From Physcomitrium patens (lineage: Eukaryota; Streptophyta; Bryopsida; Funariales; Funariaceae), in assembly GCF_000002425.4 (NCBI RefSeq), contig NC_037264.1, positions 11,609,941 through 11,673,940 on the forward strand: a stretch of 64,000 nucleotides of DNA, in the 5' to 3' direction. Every line of letters begins with the position of its first letter. The first letter of the stretch is position 1. The notes beneath the pieces are model-generated. The model saw only the letters and a program-made list of their open reading frames with translations, was not told where the DNA came from and searched no databases. The translations under genes were made by a program, and so were the position numbers. Shown in pieces: positions 1 through 11,549 of the stretch.

Positions 1-673
1 CCGCCTAATCCTTCCTGCACTGGCTTGCTTGCAACACAATTGCTGCTGCTGGATTGGCGTCGTCTCTCAATCTCCTCGAGCTTCGAACGCAGTCGCTCTG
101 ACTACCTTCAATTGTTGCAACAGCTCCGCAAGTAAGTCTACTCACTTCGCTTCTGGTTCTCAACTGAATTTTCGCGGCGACATGCCCTTGCTTGTTAGAA
201 TTTTGAGACAGGAATTTTCATCTCAATTGAGCCAGAGGTTGTTTGTGGTCGATGAGAGCATATAAATTGTTACAAATAATGGAGGCGCTTCCCTGTATGT
301 CGCATTCTCTTTTCCTCCTTGTTAAGTGCGTAATTCGGAATCTCTGAAGTAGTTTACGCGGAGGAGAAAAATCGAGAGAGAATATGAGCACGTTACTTCA
401 TGTTTTGTTGTTATGTTCAATAAAATCTTGTGTAGCACGTTTGAAGCTTGGTAGGATCTCATAGCTGGTGGTCTTACCCGCAATGCATTCTGCTTGGCAC
501 TTTGTTGTTCTTTGTGTAATCCGTCTTGGCTGGTGATGACAACAGTCTCTTTCCTCGAGGATTTTGTTAGTTTGGGTCCGTTGGCTTGAATGTTGCAGGA
601 TTAATATTTCTTCCTGTTTCGTTTAGGTGCAAGGTTACATTCTTCTGACTTTTGAGCATATTAAGCAGGCACC
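1..673 (+). promoter_or_regulatory. 5' leader of the SKL2-like gene, probably with a UTR intron
   Basis: This stretch lies directly upstream of the SKL2-like start codon. A good donor (GTAAGT) follows position 131, and a T-rich acceptor ends at 626 (TTTCGTTTAG), so a 5' UTR intron of about 495 bases is likely. The start codon sits in a strong plant context (GCACCATGG). The short open frame at 29-265 has no recognisable content and crosses the putative donor. The promoter is probably at or before the window edge. Confidence 0.5.
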
Positions 674-3653
674 ATGGCGTCATTGAGCGTCAGGGGAGCT
701 ACTCTTTATTCTGCCACTTCACTGTGGGCGCCCTTGGTATCCCCCCGCTGCGCGTCGCCTAATCGGTCTTCTGTCCGTTTCGCGGACCGCCACTCACTAT
801 TGTGCACCGAAACTAAGGCCAATTGGAAATCCTCAAATTCAGTTTCGAAATATCTGAGACGTAGTGTTGCCAAATCTTTCGTCTGCTCGGCAGCCCTAGA
901 TACTTCTACGCACGAGGTACAGACATAGTGATTCTAGCATGTTCTGTTTGACAGAATAAGTTAGCACGTTGTCTAAGAAGAATCACACTTTAAAACTTGG
1001 CTATATTCTACCTGGAAAACTAACTTTCACTAAGAATTTTTGTATTGTCTATGGTCAAGAATGTGCTGAAAGCTTACCTAATCGGTTGAAAGAAATTCAA
1101 GTTTTTCTAGTAGCTAATGTTTCTTCTGATAAGTCTGCTCATAGGTATCGTTCTAAGCCCTGATAAGCGTCTTTGTTCTCACCTACACTTTGTAACGAGA
1201 TACATTTTCCACTGATTTACTGCTTCGCGCTTACATAGATAACCGTTGTTGGGATGGCCAGTTTTTTGATGACGGTGCAGAACTGGAGGTGCGTGTTCGA
1301 ATACCGGATGGGATGGTAGGAGAAGACCACGCTCCTGTGAGTGCTCGTCATGTGAATGTTGACTCTCAGGATACTGCTCTGTTCATAGCTGTTCGAAGTC
1401 CTCAAGGACCCCGTATGATTTTTTCTGCTATGCGACTGTATGGCCGTGTGAAACCGGCTGAAACTGTCTGGTGAGTTCAGTTTTAGCAGTAATCGTGGTT
1501 GTCTTTTAAGTCGTGCATGAAATGTGGTCTTTGCTTAGTCGAGATTGCAGATTGGAAACCATGAACAATGTAGGTGTTGATTTCCTGCAAATATGTATGC
1601 TATTCTCAGTTGTGTTGGTCCCCAGGTATATAGATGATAGCGAAATCGTTCTGAGCTTGAAAAAGACGGACGATGATGTAAAATGGCCTTCGTTGGAAGA
1701 AGCATGGGCTTCATTGACAGAAGGGGTATCACAGCTGTTGAAGGGTACTTCTGTATACGTTGTTGGGGGGTCCACGGATATCAATTGGGCTGTTGCAAAG
1801 GAGCTAGCTGCTGGTCTCGAGTAAGTGCTTCTCATTATGTTGATCAGTTTCTGTTCTGAAGTTTTGGAAAATATTTCTTTCCTGCACTGAATTTACCCTT
1901 TTCTTTGACAACCAACAGTATTATCCTTCATGTCATTGTTATATTATGGGCACCTGAACATAGGTCGATATTTAATGTTAAGAATACACCTTGCGTGCAT
2001 CTGACCGGATTAAGTGGTGCTAATACATGCAAGAGTTCACTAAAACTAACAGTAACTCAGGGCTAGACTTCTCTTTTTTGGGATCTGTTGTTGGCTCTGA
2101 AATCTCTTGCCAGATCATTGATTTTGTGCATCTTCGGGGCTTTGCTGTATTTGTTCTTCACATACAAATCAGTTTCAAATACTTCTATGTTTGTCGTTGA
2201 ATTGAGCTGATTTTATTGGAATTTGTTTTGGAAACTGGGTCTCTTTTACAGATATGTACCACTTCAAACACAGCAGCTGATACAAGATTACATTAACAAA
2301 TCACCAGTTGAGTGTAAGTCAAGGCAATCCCTGCAAGCCTTTTTTAAATTCTCGATTTGCCGCAATTTAAAAAATAACTATACTAGTTTCAACACTAGCT
2401 GTACTGAAGGAAAGATCCTCCGGTGTGTATATTGAAGTCCCTGACTCAACTGAGGTCATCTGGAGGGTGCACTTTAAGGGTTATATTCTATGCTAATGCT
2501 TATCTTCTTCTGTGCAGTGGCAGCTGAAGAAGGCGATAAATCTGTTACAGAAACTGAATCTGCAATATTGGATAGCCTTAGCTCGTAAGTCTACAACTAC
2601 CTATTGAGTTCTTGGACAGGCACTATGACGGAGGAAATGAACCACCTCCAGCAATGCATAAACGAAGTTTCTGATGGCTGTTGCTGGATTTTATATCATA
2701 AGCTGTGTCTAGTTCAAGTAGGAAACAACTTATTTCAATCGTACATTTGTTTTCCTGTTTCTCAACTGTAACATTGTACGCAGACATGTTCGCTGCGTTG
2801 TTTCAACACTAGGTGGCAGCCCAGGTGTGGGTGCTCAGTTAGGAAATTGGAGAAGTTTACATGCTGGATTCACTGTCTGGATCAACCAGACTACCGCTAC
2901 AGGTATCAATTAACGTCAGCCAAATCTGTTACAAGCTGATGTCTCATCTGAATATATCTTTTCAAATCTTCAGTACACGTAATCAACTACGTCTCCTTTC
3001 AGAGCAGTCTATCAGACATGTTCTGCGTACAATGTTACAGCGAAAGTATTGCAAATCTAAACGCCCGTTTCCCGTAAGAATACTTTATTTGTGAGTTGTG
3101 TTTTTGGGGTGTATAATTTGTTTCCTGGTGGGGTGTTGTAGACGAGGAAACTGCGGAACAAGAAGCAGCAAGGGCGAAGCAAGATGGCTCAAAAGCGTAT
3201 GCACAGGCTGATGTTGTTGTAGCCCTTGGTGGCTGGGATGAGAACTCGGCTAGGCCTGCCGCGGAAGGTGCACTTCGTGCTCTTAAGGCTTTTCTTGAAG
3301 GCGACAAGGAGCTGCCAGGTTTGTTTCTTAACCTTTTCAAACTGTAGGAAACAAATTGAATTTGTTTAGGGATTCTGCATTGTTGTATGAGGACCAGGAC
3401 TTATTAGACGATTGAATTGTCTCAAATATCAGTGACAAACCACTCTGTGGACGGCATTTGAGCCAATTTTTCTGTTGCCAGATAGACCTTGGTGCGGGTT
3501 TTGGGTTACTAAGCGTTTCATTTATCTGTAAATGCAGGTAAAAAGAGCATGTATGTTCGACTTGGATGTCGCGGGGACTGGCCAGATATTATGCCTCCAG
3601 GTTGGAATCCTCTTAGTGGCAAGGAGGAAGCCAAAAGCACTGCGTACTACTAA
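674..3653 (+). CDS. SKL2: Shikimate kinase-like 2 (SKL2-type) chloroplast protein, multi-exon
   Basis: Exons read from splice sites and phase: 674-916, about 1239-1470, 1626-1820, 2252-2313, 2518-2584, 2784-2902, 3142-3318, 3538-3653; the stop is TAA at 3651-3653. The product is about 400 residues. The N-terminus is rich in Ser, Arg and Ala, like a plastid transit peptide. A CS/p23-like segment follows (exon 2 to start of exon 3, ending AETVWYIDDSEI), then a degenerate shikimate-kinase fold (VVGGSTDINWAVAKELA, later DVVVALGGWDEN, RLGCRGDWPDIMPPGW). The kinase P-loop GxxGxGKT is replaced by GGSTDINWA, as expected for SKL2, regarded as lacking shikimate kinase activity. All junctions from exon 2 onward keep phase. 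The first does not: exon 1 ends in phase 0 and exon 2 needs phase 1, so a small exon or another donor lies between 860 and 1238. Family assignment is from remembered family features. Confidence 0.8.
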
Positions 3654-5138
3654 AGAGATATTTACTATTTATTTCATCAGCGGGGATATGTTGGACGATG
3701 ACGGTGAGGAATGAAGCTGCGCATTTTTTTCTCTCAGACTCTAGTTAACTGACGAATGACCTAGATGCTAAGATGCTTGTAATGATCTGTTGCTTCAGTG
3801 GTTCACCAGAGTCCACTCACTGCATACAGCATTTATGATGTTAGAAAGCTCAGTGCGAAGTTGCGGATAGTTTTACTGCTCTCATCAGATGGTTGTACAG
3901 ACATTTCTTACAGAAATGTCCAGTGTGTCAACTTTATAGTGCTAATAGTTTAGGGCGTCCCAAAGTAAGAGTAAAGCACCTGTAGTTCCGAAGATTAAGA
4001 TTTTTTTCTTTCTAAAATTCAATATTTACAAAGATTTTTTTTTCAATTAATGGTTACCTTGGACAGAATTATTTCATGATCTTCAATACCCTTATTCTTC
4101 ATCAGATGCAGCCAATAAGATGAAGCTAGACTTTCAGTGCCACATTCTAGATTCTTTTGATGGATCAAGCACTAGATAACACTCGTTCATACTACCCAAT
4201 GCCCTTGTCATTGGTCTATTATCTTTGTACATGTCTGGAGGATTCTACTCAATTGGTGAAAAAGAGTCTCAAACTAGGTGTCCTCCATGGAATTCAAAGT
4301 GCCTTCCCTCCCACTGCTTCTGAACATATCATTGACCATCATAATTTATAATTTATGCAGTGATATTAAAAACTAATAAAAAATATTATTGTTTAATGGT
4401 GTTGCTAATGCCACTACAATTTTTGTTCTTGCCATCTACCACTTGACATCACAATTTTTGTTAATGTTGTCACAAGCTGCTCTAAATTTGCATAGCACAT
4501 TATAATGCATTTTTTGGGACACTAACATATATATCCAAAAAGAATGTGCACTTAATCTATTGTAATATGCATAAACAATATTTTGTAAAGTTGATTGTAG
4601 TGTACAATGGAAGTTCAAGGCAACTTGTGGCATTAGCAAATTGTGGTGGCATTACCAACATCTTTGTTTAAATAGCAACCAATGTAATGTTATTATGTGT
4701 GCCTATTGTTCTTTTGCCAACTCTCTTAAAATCCTCTAAATTTGATTTGATTTAAAAAAAAATTGAAAAAAAATAAAAAATAGTTTTTTTGGATAAAATA
4801 TTATGGTAATAATAAATTTGTTTTGAGAGAAATAATATGAATTTTTAAGATTGATGGTTTCATATCATGAGAAAAATCATAAGATTTTGATCTTTATTAA
4901 GAAATATGGAAACAATTATTCTTTGGTATTCAAATTCTACAAGTACCACTGCTAGATAATGTAGAAAATAACAACTAGAACTTTGTGTTAAATTTTATAT
5001 ACATATCAAAATGTGACTTTTTTATATACTTTGAAATTCAAAGAAAAAAAACACCTTAAAATAATTAGGAGAACAAAAATTAATCCAATCTAAAATAAAA
5101 GAAGATAACAACTTTCCACCAAGTTTAGAGTTTAAAGT

Positions 5139-5142
<4 letters not shown>

Positions 5143-5176
<34 letters not shown>
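5143..5176. repeat. (ATT)n microsatellite
   Basis: About eleven uninterrupted TTA/ATT units in AT-rich intergenic DNA. Confidence 0.95.
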
Positions 5177-5177
<1 letters not shown>

Positions 5178-5527
5178 TTTTTAAATTTTATGAATAAGAC
5201 TCAAATATTATTATTCTTAAATAATAATAATGATTATTATTATGATGGTCAAAATAAAACTAAAAAAATTTAAAGATTAATTATAAACTATATTATATAT
5301 GTATACATTCAAAACATATCAAAATAAAAATATATACAAAGATAAAGCAAATATTTTATGATAGAAATTACTTAATAATTATAATAAATCAGAATTTAAA
5401 ATTATATACATAAATAGTATCAAAAAAATCTTATATATATAATTATAAGTAACAATCTTCAAAAATAACATATCATTTATAAATTTGGCATAGATACTTA
5501 GAAAATATCAATGTAGTTGGGAGAAAG

Positions 5528-5529
<2 letters not shown>

Positions 5530-5566
<37 letters not shown>
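5530..5566. repeat. (TA)n microsatellite
   Basis: Uninterrupted TA dinucleotides, about 18 units, shortly before family X copy 1. Confidence 0.95.
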
Positions 5567-5570
<4 letters not shown>

Positions 5571-5721
5571 TTATTTAATCATTTATTAAATTAACCTATT
5601 ATATTATGGAAAACAAGGGGAATATAGGAGATTATGATGAGAGTTGAGAATACGGAAGGAGGAACATCAAAGGAACAAGAGGAAGGAGGAATAAGAGCGT
5701 TGGAATGAAGAAAGCTGGGAA

Positions 5722-7050
5722 TGATGCCATATAATGTGAATTCTTGCTTGAGAATGCATTAAGCACCTAATTATGGAACGAAAATAGAAAATATAATAAC
5801 AAGATCCTACCAAGTCTAATAGAATCTTAAATAAACTTTAAGTAATCCTTAACAATCCTAATCAAATTTTAACCAATCTAAAAGAAATGTTTTAAAAATT
5901 ACCAAAAAAATATAAAGAAGTCATAATTTAATATAAAAAATAATAATAAAAAATCCTAAAGAAGTAAAAAATAGAAATATAAAAAATGATATTTTAAAAG
6001 AAATTCTAAAAATAAAAAATTTAAAATAAAATTTTAATAAATTTTAATATAGCTCTAATCAAATCCTAATTAAATCCTAACCAAATTTTATATCAAATTC
6101 TAATGAAGTCCTAATAAAATCCTAATGAAATTCTAACCAAATTCTAATTAAATCTTAAATCCTAATCAAGTCTTAAACAAATCTTACACAATCTCAAAAA
6201 AATCCTAAGTAAATTTTAATCAATTATTATAGTTATTTTAAAACCTAAATAAATATTAATTGAACCATTGTTCTTAACTAAAATTTTACTTACATCTCAA
6301 ACCACAAGCAAGTAAAAAATACACAAAATTTGAAAAAAATCAATTCACTAATTGGAAAGAAAAAGCTCCTAAACTGCTTGGATGTTGGTTGTCTTCTTTC
6401 TCCAATCTAGATGTTGATATTCCAATAGAAATTTTTCCTTATTGAGCTATTCAATTTCTTTAAAATTAGCTAATGTATAGAAATCTAAGTTCAAATAGAA
6501 AATCTTCAAAATTCCAAACTTCTTTTTATTTTTTAAAATCCAAATGCACTAAATATATCTCTCTTTTTGAAAAGCCATCAAAACCTGAATATGCCTTCAA
6601 ATTATATAAAATCAACTTTCAAAAATCCTATCCCAAGTCTATTCTCAAATCTCCCCTTTCCAATCAACCAAAGAAAATTGGAGTCACTATATGTATATGG
6701 TTTTGTACCTCAAGCTATGATTTCGACCTTGATTCACAATTGGTCCTCTTCAAGTATCAATTCTTGATATTTTGAAGTAATTTTTGCTAAAATATATTCT
6801 TAACTCCCTCCTAAAGATATCTACATTAATTAATTATCTCATTTACTTTTATTTGGCTCATTTATGCTGCTATAAAGTAAGTAGAAGTTACTTCTATAAG
6901 AAGGTAATATTAGCTCTTATTAATTTTTATTACCTCCTTGTCTATTATGTATATTTTTAAGAAAATTTGCTAAAATATTTTTATTTAAGCTCTTCTATAA
7001 TAAAATATTTCCTTTCTTCTTTCATCTAATGGTTGTGTTACTATATGATA
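5722..7050 (+). mobile_element. Family X copy 1 (LTR-like non-autonomous element)
   Basis: The left end matches the ends of three other copies in the window: CTTGAGAATGCATTAAGCACC here, against CTTGAGAATGCACTAAAC (35235-36951, reverse strand) and TTGAGAATGCACTAGGC (38415-39758, reverse strand). The right end (CATCTAATGGTTGTGTTA...ATATGATA) matches the reverse complement of the left end of the 35235 copy. Inner blocks also align, for example the GAAAGAAAAAGCTCC to CTTTCTCCAAT segment at about 6353-6405. No coding frame is visible. A clean target-site duplication could not be found here, so the ends are good to a few bases. Confidence 0.65.
5855..6240 (-). repeat. Degenerate short tandem array (TTAGGATTTGATTAGG-like, reverse strand)
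   Basis: Repeated variants of AATCCTAATCAAATTCTAAC run through this stretch of family X copy 1. The same motif in opposite orientation fills 36240-36740 in family X copy 2. The units vary in length (about 10-13 bases) and sequence. They resemble, but are not, the plant telomere repeat. Confidence 0.7.
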
Positions 7051-7196
7051 ATAGAAGAAGCAAGAGCTAGAAACAAGGAGGTGGGGATGAAGATCATAAT
7101 TGTAATGATGGTTTCTTGAGATAATCTATTTTTCTTATGATGGTTACAATAAGATGGATCAATTTAGTAAATAGGTGGATCAATTCATTAATTTAG

Positions 7197-7228
<32 letters not shown>

Positions 7229-9560
7229 TTATATAATTATAAAAAATACATAAAAAAGATTAATTCAAAAATCAACTTATTTATTAAAATGGTTAATTTT
7301 TTAGTATAATATACTATCAAAATATAACAAATGCTACTAATAAAAAAGTGAATTTGAATCATTTGAGATAAATAATTTAAGGTATATTATAATAGATGAA
7401 AAACTTTAAGTACAACATTAAAAAAAATTAATCAATTTTAGAAATCCTACAGATAAAATTTTAATCTCAAATTCATCTTTTTTATTTGTAATTAATTTCA
7501 TAACTTTAAGAGGTATTTGCATTTAACTTAAAAGAAAAAAAAAACAATTTGCAAATATAACTTACATCTTGTAAAAAAATTATAGCCTATTATATTTATT
7601 TTTAGAAAATTCTACTATTAGTCCTAATTTAAAACCAACCATTATCAGCTTTGTCTTGCTTCTTTGCATTGATTGTAGTGAAATGGATTCCAATATCCAA
7701 GTTTTCTAATCTATATGAAATAGAAACCTATGGTTTATCATTATTAGAAAATTATAATATTAATGTGATAGTTTTGGAAAACACTTCAAATATTCTTTAA
7801 AATTTAGATATTTCATTGGCACAATTTTATGATAAAATTTAGAAGATATTTGTACATAAAATCTACCTTGCTATGGTTGAAGTACTATTGCTATGGTTGA
7901 AGTACTTAAAGTTAATAATTTACTAAATTTAAGTCATTTATAAGTCATAGCTTTCCAATCTTCTATGATAAAATTTCTTATTTATTGTATCTTTGTAATT
8001 TGTATAAGGTGGTATTAGCTTGCTATTAATTTATGTCACAACACTCTTTAAAAATTTTCTAAAAAAAACCTTAGAAAGTGTTACATATTAATATCTATGC
8101 ATGCTACATATACTAAATATCTCATGATTGTATTTTTTCAATGTTTTTTTCAAGTTTGTTTAAAGCAAGTATAATTATTTATTTATTTATTTATTTTTTA
8201 AATTTAAGATTTTTAAAACATATAACTTAATTTCATAACTTGATTGTACTTGGTGGTATCAATATCCTTTCATTTCTTATCTATGATATTTCTATGATTT
8301 TTTTGGTCACTTTAGATTTACCATTAAGATGCTAGTAGCAAAAAAAGAATTTCTCTCTTCTAACATGTTTTTAAAATATTTTGGATACAAGATATTCTTT
8401 TATATATTTGACTATCTTATCATATTATATTTGAAAAAATATTACCAATAATTAGACTCTATTTCTAGACATTCCATATGTTGAATTCCAAGCACTTCTA
8501 TTAAATTTCATATATAACTTTTTAAGAATTTGACAAGAATTAATATCTATAAAAAACTACTAAAAATTAAACATCATTGTATGATTCTATAAATATCTAA
8601 TTTATTTTTTTAATTTACCTACTCTATGATGTACTTCTAAATTAAAATATGTGTTGCCATCTATTTAGATATTAAGAGGGTTTTGATTCTATTTAAATTT
8701 CAAGTGTATTGAATAAAAGTTTTAGAAAATATTTATACCTTGTAGAAAGAAACATTTAAGTTTGGATTTACTTTTTGGATAAATACACAAAAACCAATAT
8801 TTTATAAATTTTTATTGGTTAGATGTCTTGTTTCATTTTCAAAAAACATATAATATTATTTAGAATTACAATAAAATGTTCAAAAAAATAAATTTAAAAT
8901 TAAAACCAAAAACTGAAATTCCAATAAAAAAATTACATGCTTTATTATGTCTGAGTTTAGAGTTTAGAACAACTTCCATTGGTTTTCTTTAAAAAAATTA
9001 AAAAACTAGATCAATTTAGTATGTTTGTAAATCTGAAATTTATGTGTGTTAAAAATTCAATATTCTCAATTAAACTCTTAACATAAACACTTACATCAAA
9101 ATGATGCAAAAAAAACTATAAGAAGTTAACAGTAAAGATAATATTATTATAAACTGAATTTGATATCATGATAAAAGCTAATAATAATTATAAAACCCAC
9201 AGATGTATACATACATACATACACTAAATAAAATATACTTTAAACTCTTGTATAAGTTGTTGACTTTAAGGATGGGCTCATATTCTTATATTTTCTCCAG
9301 AAGCCTGATTGAGCACACATTACCACAAACATGGAACATGGAGACATGACCCATGAACACCACTCTGATCTCAATCATCCAACATGGAAAAGTGTTTTCA
9401 GGTGCAGATTTGGGCACAACTCACATCATGTTCTATATTAAAATCCATGAGAGGTAACATGCAAAATTGGACACTACATGCCACCACAAGGTGAGTTTGA
9501 ATCCTACATATACACACATATATCAACTAAAAGGTGGGAAGGGCATTAGATTAGAAACAA
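7051..9560. other. AT-rich intergenic DNA with microsatellites
   Basis: Very AT-rich, with no open frame of convincing composition. It contains a TA run (7196-7220), a TTTA run (8177-8199) and a CATA run (9206-9223). Composition becomes less extreme after about 9240. I see no gene and no clear element ends. Confidence 0.6.
7196..7220. repeat. (TA)n microsatellite
   Basis: Uninterrupted TA dinucleotides in AT-rich intergenic DNA. Confidence 0.9.
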
Positions 9561-10206
9561 ACAATGAACAGAACCAAATTGTTATACAAAAGCATTTTCA
9601 CCTCATTAATTTGAGCATTGACTGATGCTAAAATGATAGTTCCAAAGCATGGGATACAGGTCACAAGAAGAATTTGTGCCCTCACCATCACAACTTTCTG
9701 CGATATTCTACGACCGTTGTTTTATGCAGGACACTTTACGTGATTAATTGTAAACAATAGTCACCACATGTGTTGGGCACCCAATCAATATTTCGTCGTC
9801 ACACAGAGACCACACGGCAGGCATTTATGCCTGACACTGCTACTTCTGTGCTAAGCTCGAAGTAGTATCGAGGACGTGATTTTTGAATAAAAACGGTGTC
9901 GGTGTTTCGTAGAAGCGAACGGAGCGAAGTTCTTGTCGTAAAACACGAAAAAAATGAGGCTGCATGCTCCGACTGATAAAACTCGACAAGATTTGGCACA
10001 ATCACACACCCGACTGGGTGAGCAAGAGTAATGACATTGTATGAAAAATTTGCTTTTCTTCCCGGGTAAGGAATACATGGGAGAGCTCAGCACAGAAACA
10101 GTGCGGTTCTCATGGTTGACATCCGAGTGTTGGGTTGCGTTAGTGTTAATTTTGGTTTAGTCTTGCTCTGACTAGTGTACAGATCTAAAAGTTCTTTTGG
10201 TCCTGC
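9561..10206. other. Downstream flank of the VPYSWETAPGKP gene
   Basis: Composition returns to that of the gene islands. The overlapping open frames at about 9799-10093 on the reverse strand show no domain or motif and are not called. It probably contains the 3' UTR of the neighbouring reverse-strand gene. Confidence 0.5.
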
Positions 10207-11109
10207 CTATTGATGTTCAGATTTGCGCCCTGCCAGAGGCGATAATTGGTAGCTGTGATCGCCCAACGGGGTCAGTGAAGATTGCCGCACGAAAGTGGAA
10301 AACAAGCTCGAGTTTCCTCGTTCCATCGACACGTAACGGACAATTTGCCACTCCTGCTCCGTCAACTCTTCCTCTTCTTCGGAATCTTCATGCCAGGCGG
10401 ATTCTCGTGGACCGGCACGGCAGCTTTCGTCGTCGGATTCATGGCTCACGTCGTCGTCGGAGAGGGGCAAACTCCCCAACTGCTGAGACCCTGCCTGGCT
10501 CGGCACATTGGGGTAGCTCCCATTGGAATCCCACGACAGAGAGGAGCTCAGAGAGTTCATTGAGCTGGTGGAGGTCGCCGTATTCGGAGTATCTGGATGT
10601 TCGAAGGTGCTGCAGGACGACCACGACCCCTCGCCTCGCTCATCTGAATCGTAGGATGATCGGCTCTGCATGCTACCTTCTGGGCTGCTCGTCCTTTTCT
10701 TGTGCTCAGTGAGCGAGCGAAGGTTTTCGACCGAGAGGGATGCAGCCAGGACCTTGGATTTCTTCTTCAACTTCCCTTGCAATTTTTTAAACAGCTTCTC
10801 GGCAAAATGCTGCCCAGAAGACTTCTGCTGCAATTCAACCTCGGGAGCAAATCCATGAAACGCAGACTCAGAGAAGTTCACGGGTCGTCTAGCGCCCTTC
10901 GAGCCAGGAGGTGGAGCAAGAGGAGCCATCCTCGCCTCAGACGCAGCAGAACCAGCCTCCGCAATAGGCTTCCCAGGTGCTGTCTCCCAACTGTAAGGCA
11001 CCGCCGCAGCGATACCACCATCGTAACCCATCGCTATCTTCTCTATCCCAGGCATATCAATCACACCGCCGAGTCTACAACAATCCTTAACCTCCACCAC
11101 CGGGATCAC
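10207..11109 (-). CDS. VPYSWETAPGKP-motif protein (plant DUF688-like), 300 residues
   Basis: A single uninterrupted frame with ordinary codon usage, starting at ATG 11109 and ending at TGA. The N-terminal region carries VPYSWETAPGKP near residues 37-48. This matches the VPFxWExxPGxP motif shared by a plant-only family of unknown function (DUF688-like proteins), and the name rests on that motif. A basic Lys-rich stretch follows (KLFKKLQGKLKKKSK, about residues 105-120). Then comes a long Ser/Asp/Glu-rich, probably disordered segment with an acidic cluster (DSEEEEELTEQEW) and a conserved-looking tail. There is no signal peptide or membrane segment. It may be a scaffold or nuclear protein, but that is a guess. 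The transcript probably starts near 11300, just after a TATA box. Confidence 0.8.
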   Translation of the reverse strand: MIPVVEVKDCCRLGGVIDMPGIEKIAMGYDGGIAAAVPYSWETAPGKPIAEAGSAASEARMAPLAPPPGSKGARRPVNFSESAFHGFAPEVELQQKSSGQHFAEKLFKKLQGKLKKKSKVLAASLSVENLRSLTEHKKRTSSPEGSMQSRSSYDSDERGEGSWSSCSTFEHPDTPNTATSTSSMNSLSSSLSWDSNGSYPNVPSQAGSQQLGSLPLSDDDVSHESDDESCRAGPRESAWHEDSEEEEELTEQEWQIVRYVSMERGNSSLFSTFVRQSSLTPLGDHSYQLSPLAGRKSEHQ

Positions 11110-11330
11110 AACTCAAACGCACCAATCAAGTTGCAACTGCAACATTCAGTTCACCGATGAAGACTAACAGCGAAAAACCCCAATGCACGAATTCCAAATT
11201 TCACAGACTTGTGTAGATAATAGATCCACACCCAGCTCACTCACTCAATCGAAACACTACACAAGAAGGTGGATTCCGATGAGTGGAAGTGGCAAAGGAG
11301 AGGAATACAACTGAGAGGAGGGTAGGGGAG

Positions 11331-11339
11331 TGATATATA
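11331..11339 (-). promoter_or_regulatory. TATA box of the VPYSWETAPGKP gene
   Basis: Reverse-strand TATATATC-type box about 225 bases upstream of the start codon. It is preceded on the reverse strand by a GGA-rich repeat tract and followed by a pyrimidine/purine-skewed leader. Confidence 0.5.
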
Positions 11340-11348
11340 GAAGCTTGT

Positions 11349-11392
11349 ACTCCTCCTACTCCTCCTCCTACTCCTCCTCCTCCTCCACCAAT
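11349..11392. repeat. (CTC/CTCCTA)n tract in the promoter
   Basis: Imperfect CTCCTCCTA and CTC repeats immediately upstream of the TATA box. On the reverse strand this is a GGA-rich purine tract, a common composition just upstream of plant core promoters. Confidence 0.7.
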
Positions 11393-11549
11393 GATGGCGT
11401 TGCTGTTCCACCACCGGCGATGGCGTCGGGTGCGGCAACGACAGGCGTGACAAAGGGGCGGGGGACGTGCTCGGCTGCGTGCAGCCTCGGCCGTGACTTG
11501 AGGCCCCATTCACCCCCTCTCCTCTCCCCCTTTGTAGGTGGGTTTGGGT

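Larger units (their letters stand above)
3654..5721. other. Intergenic AT-rich stretch
   Basis: It begins with the 3' flank of the SKL2-like gene. From about 4400 the base composition becomes strongly AT-rich with many A and T runs. The short open frames here have no codon structure or recognisable motifs. It holds an ATT-repeat and a TA-repeat. I see no gene. Confidence 0.7.

Noticed and set aside
10197..11160. Forward frames of 171 and 152 codons opposite the VPYSWETAPGKP gene
   Set aside because: Antisense shadows; the reverse-strand frame has the recognisable motif and start context.
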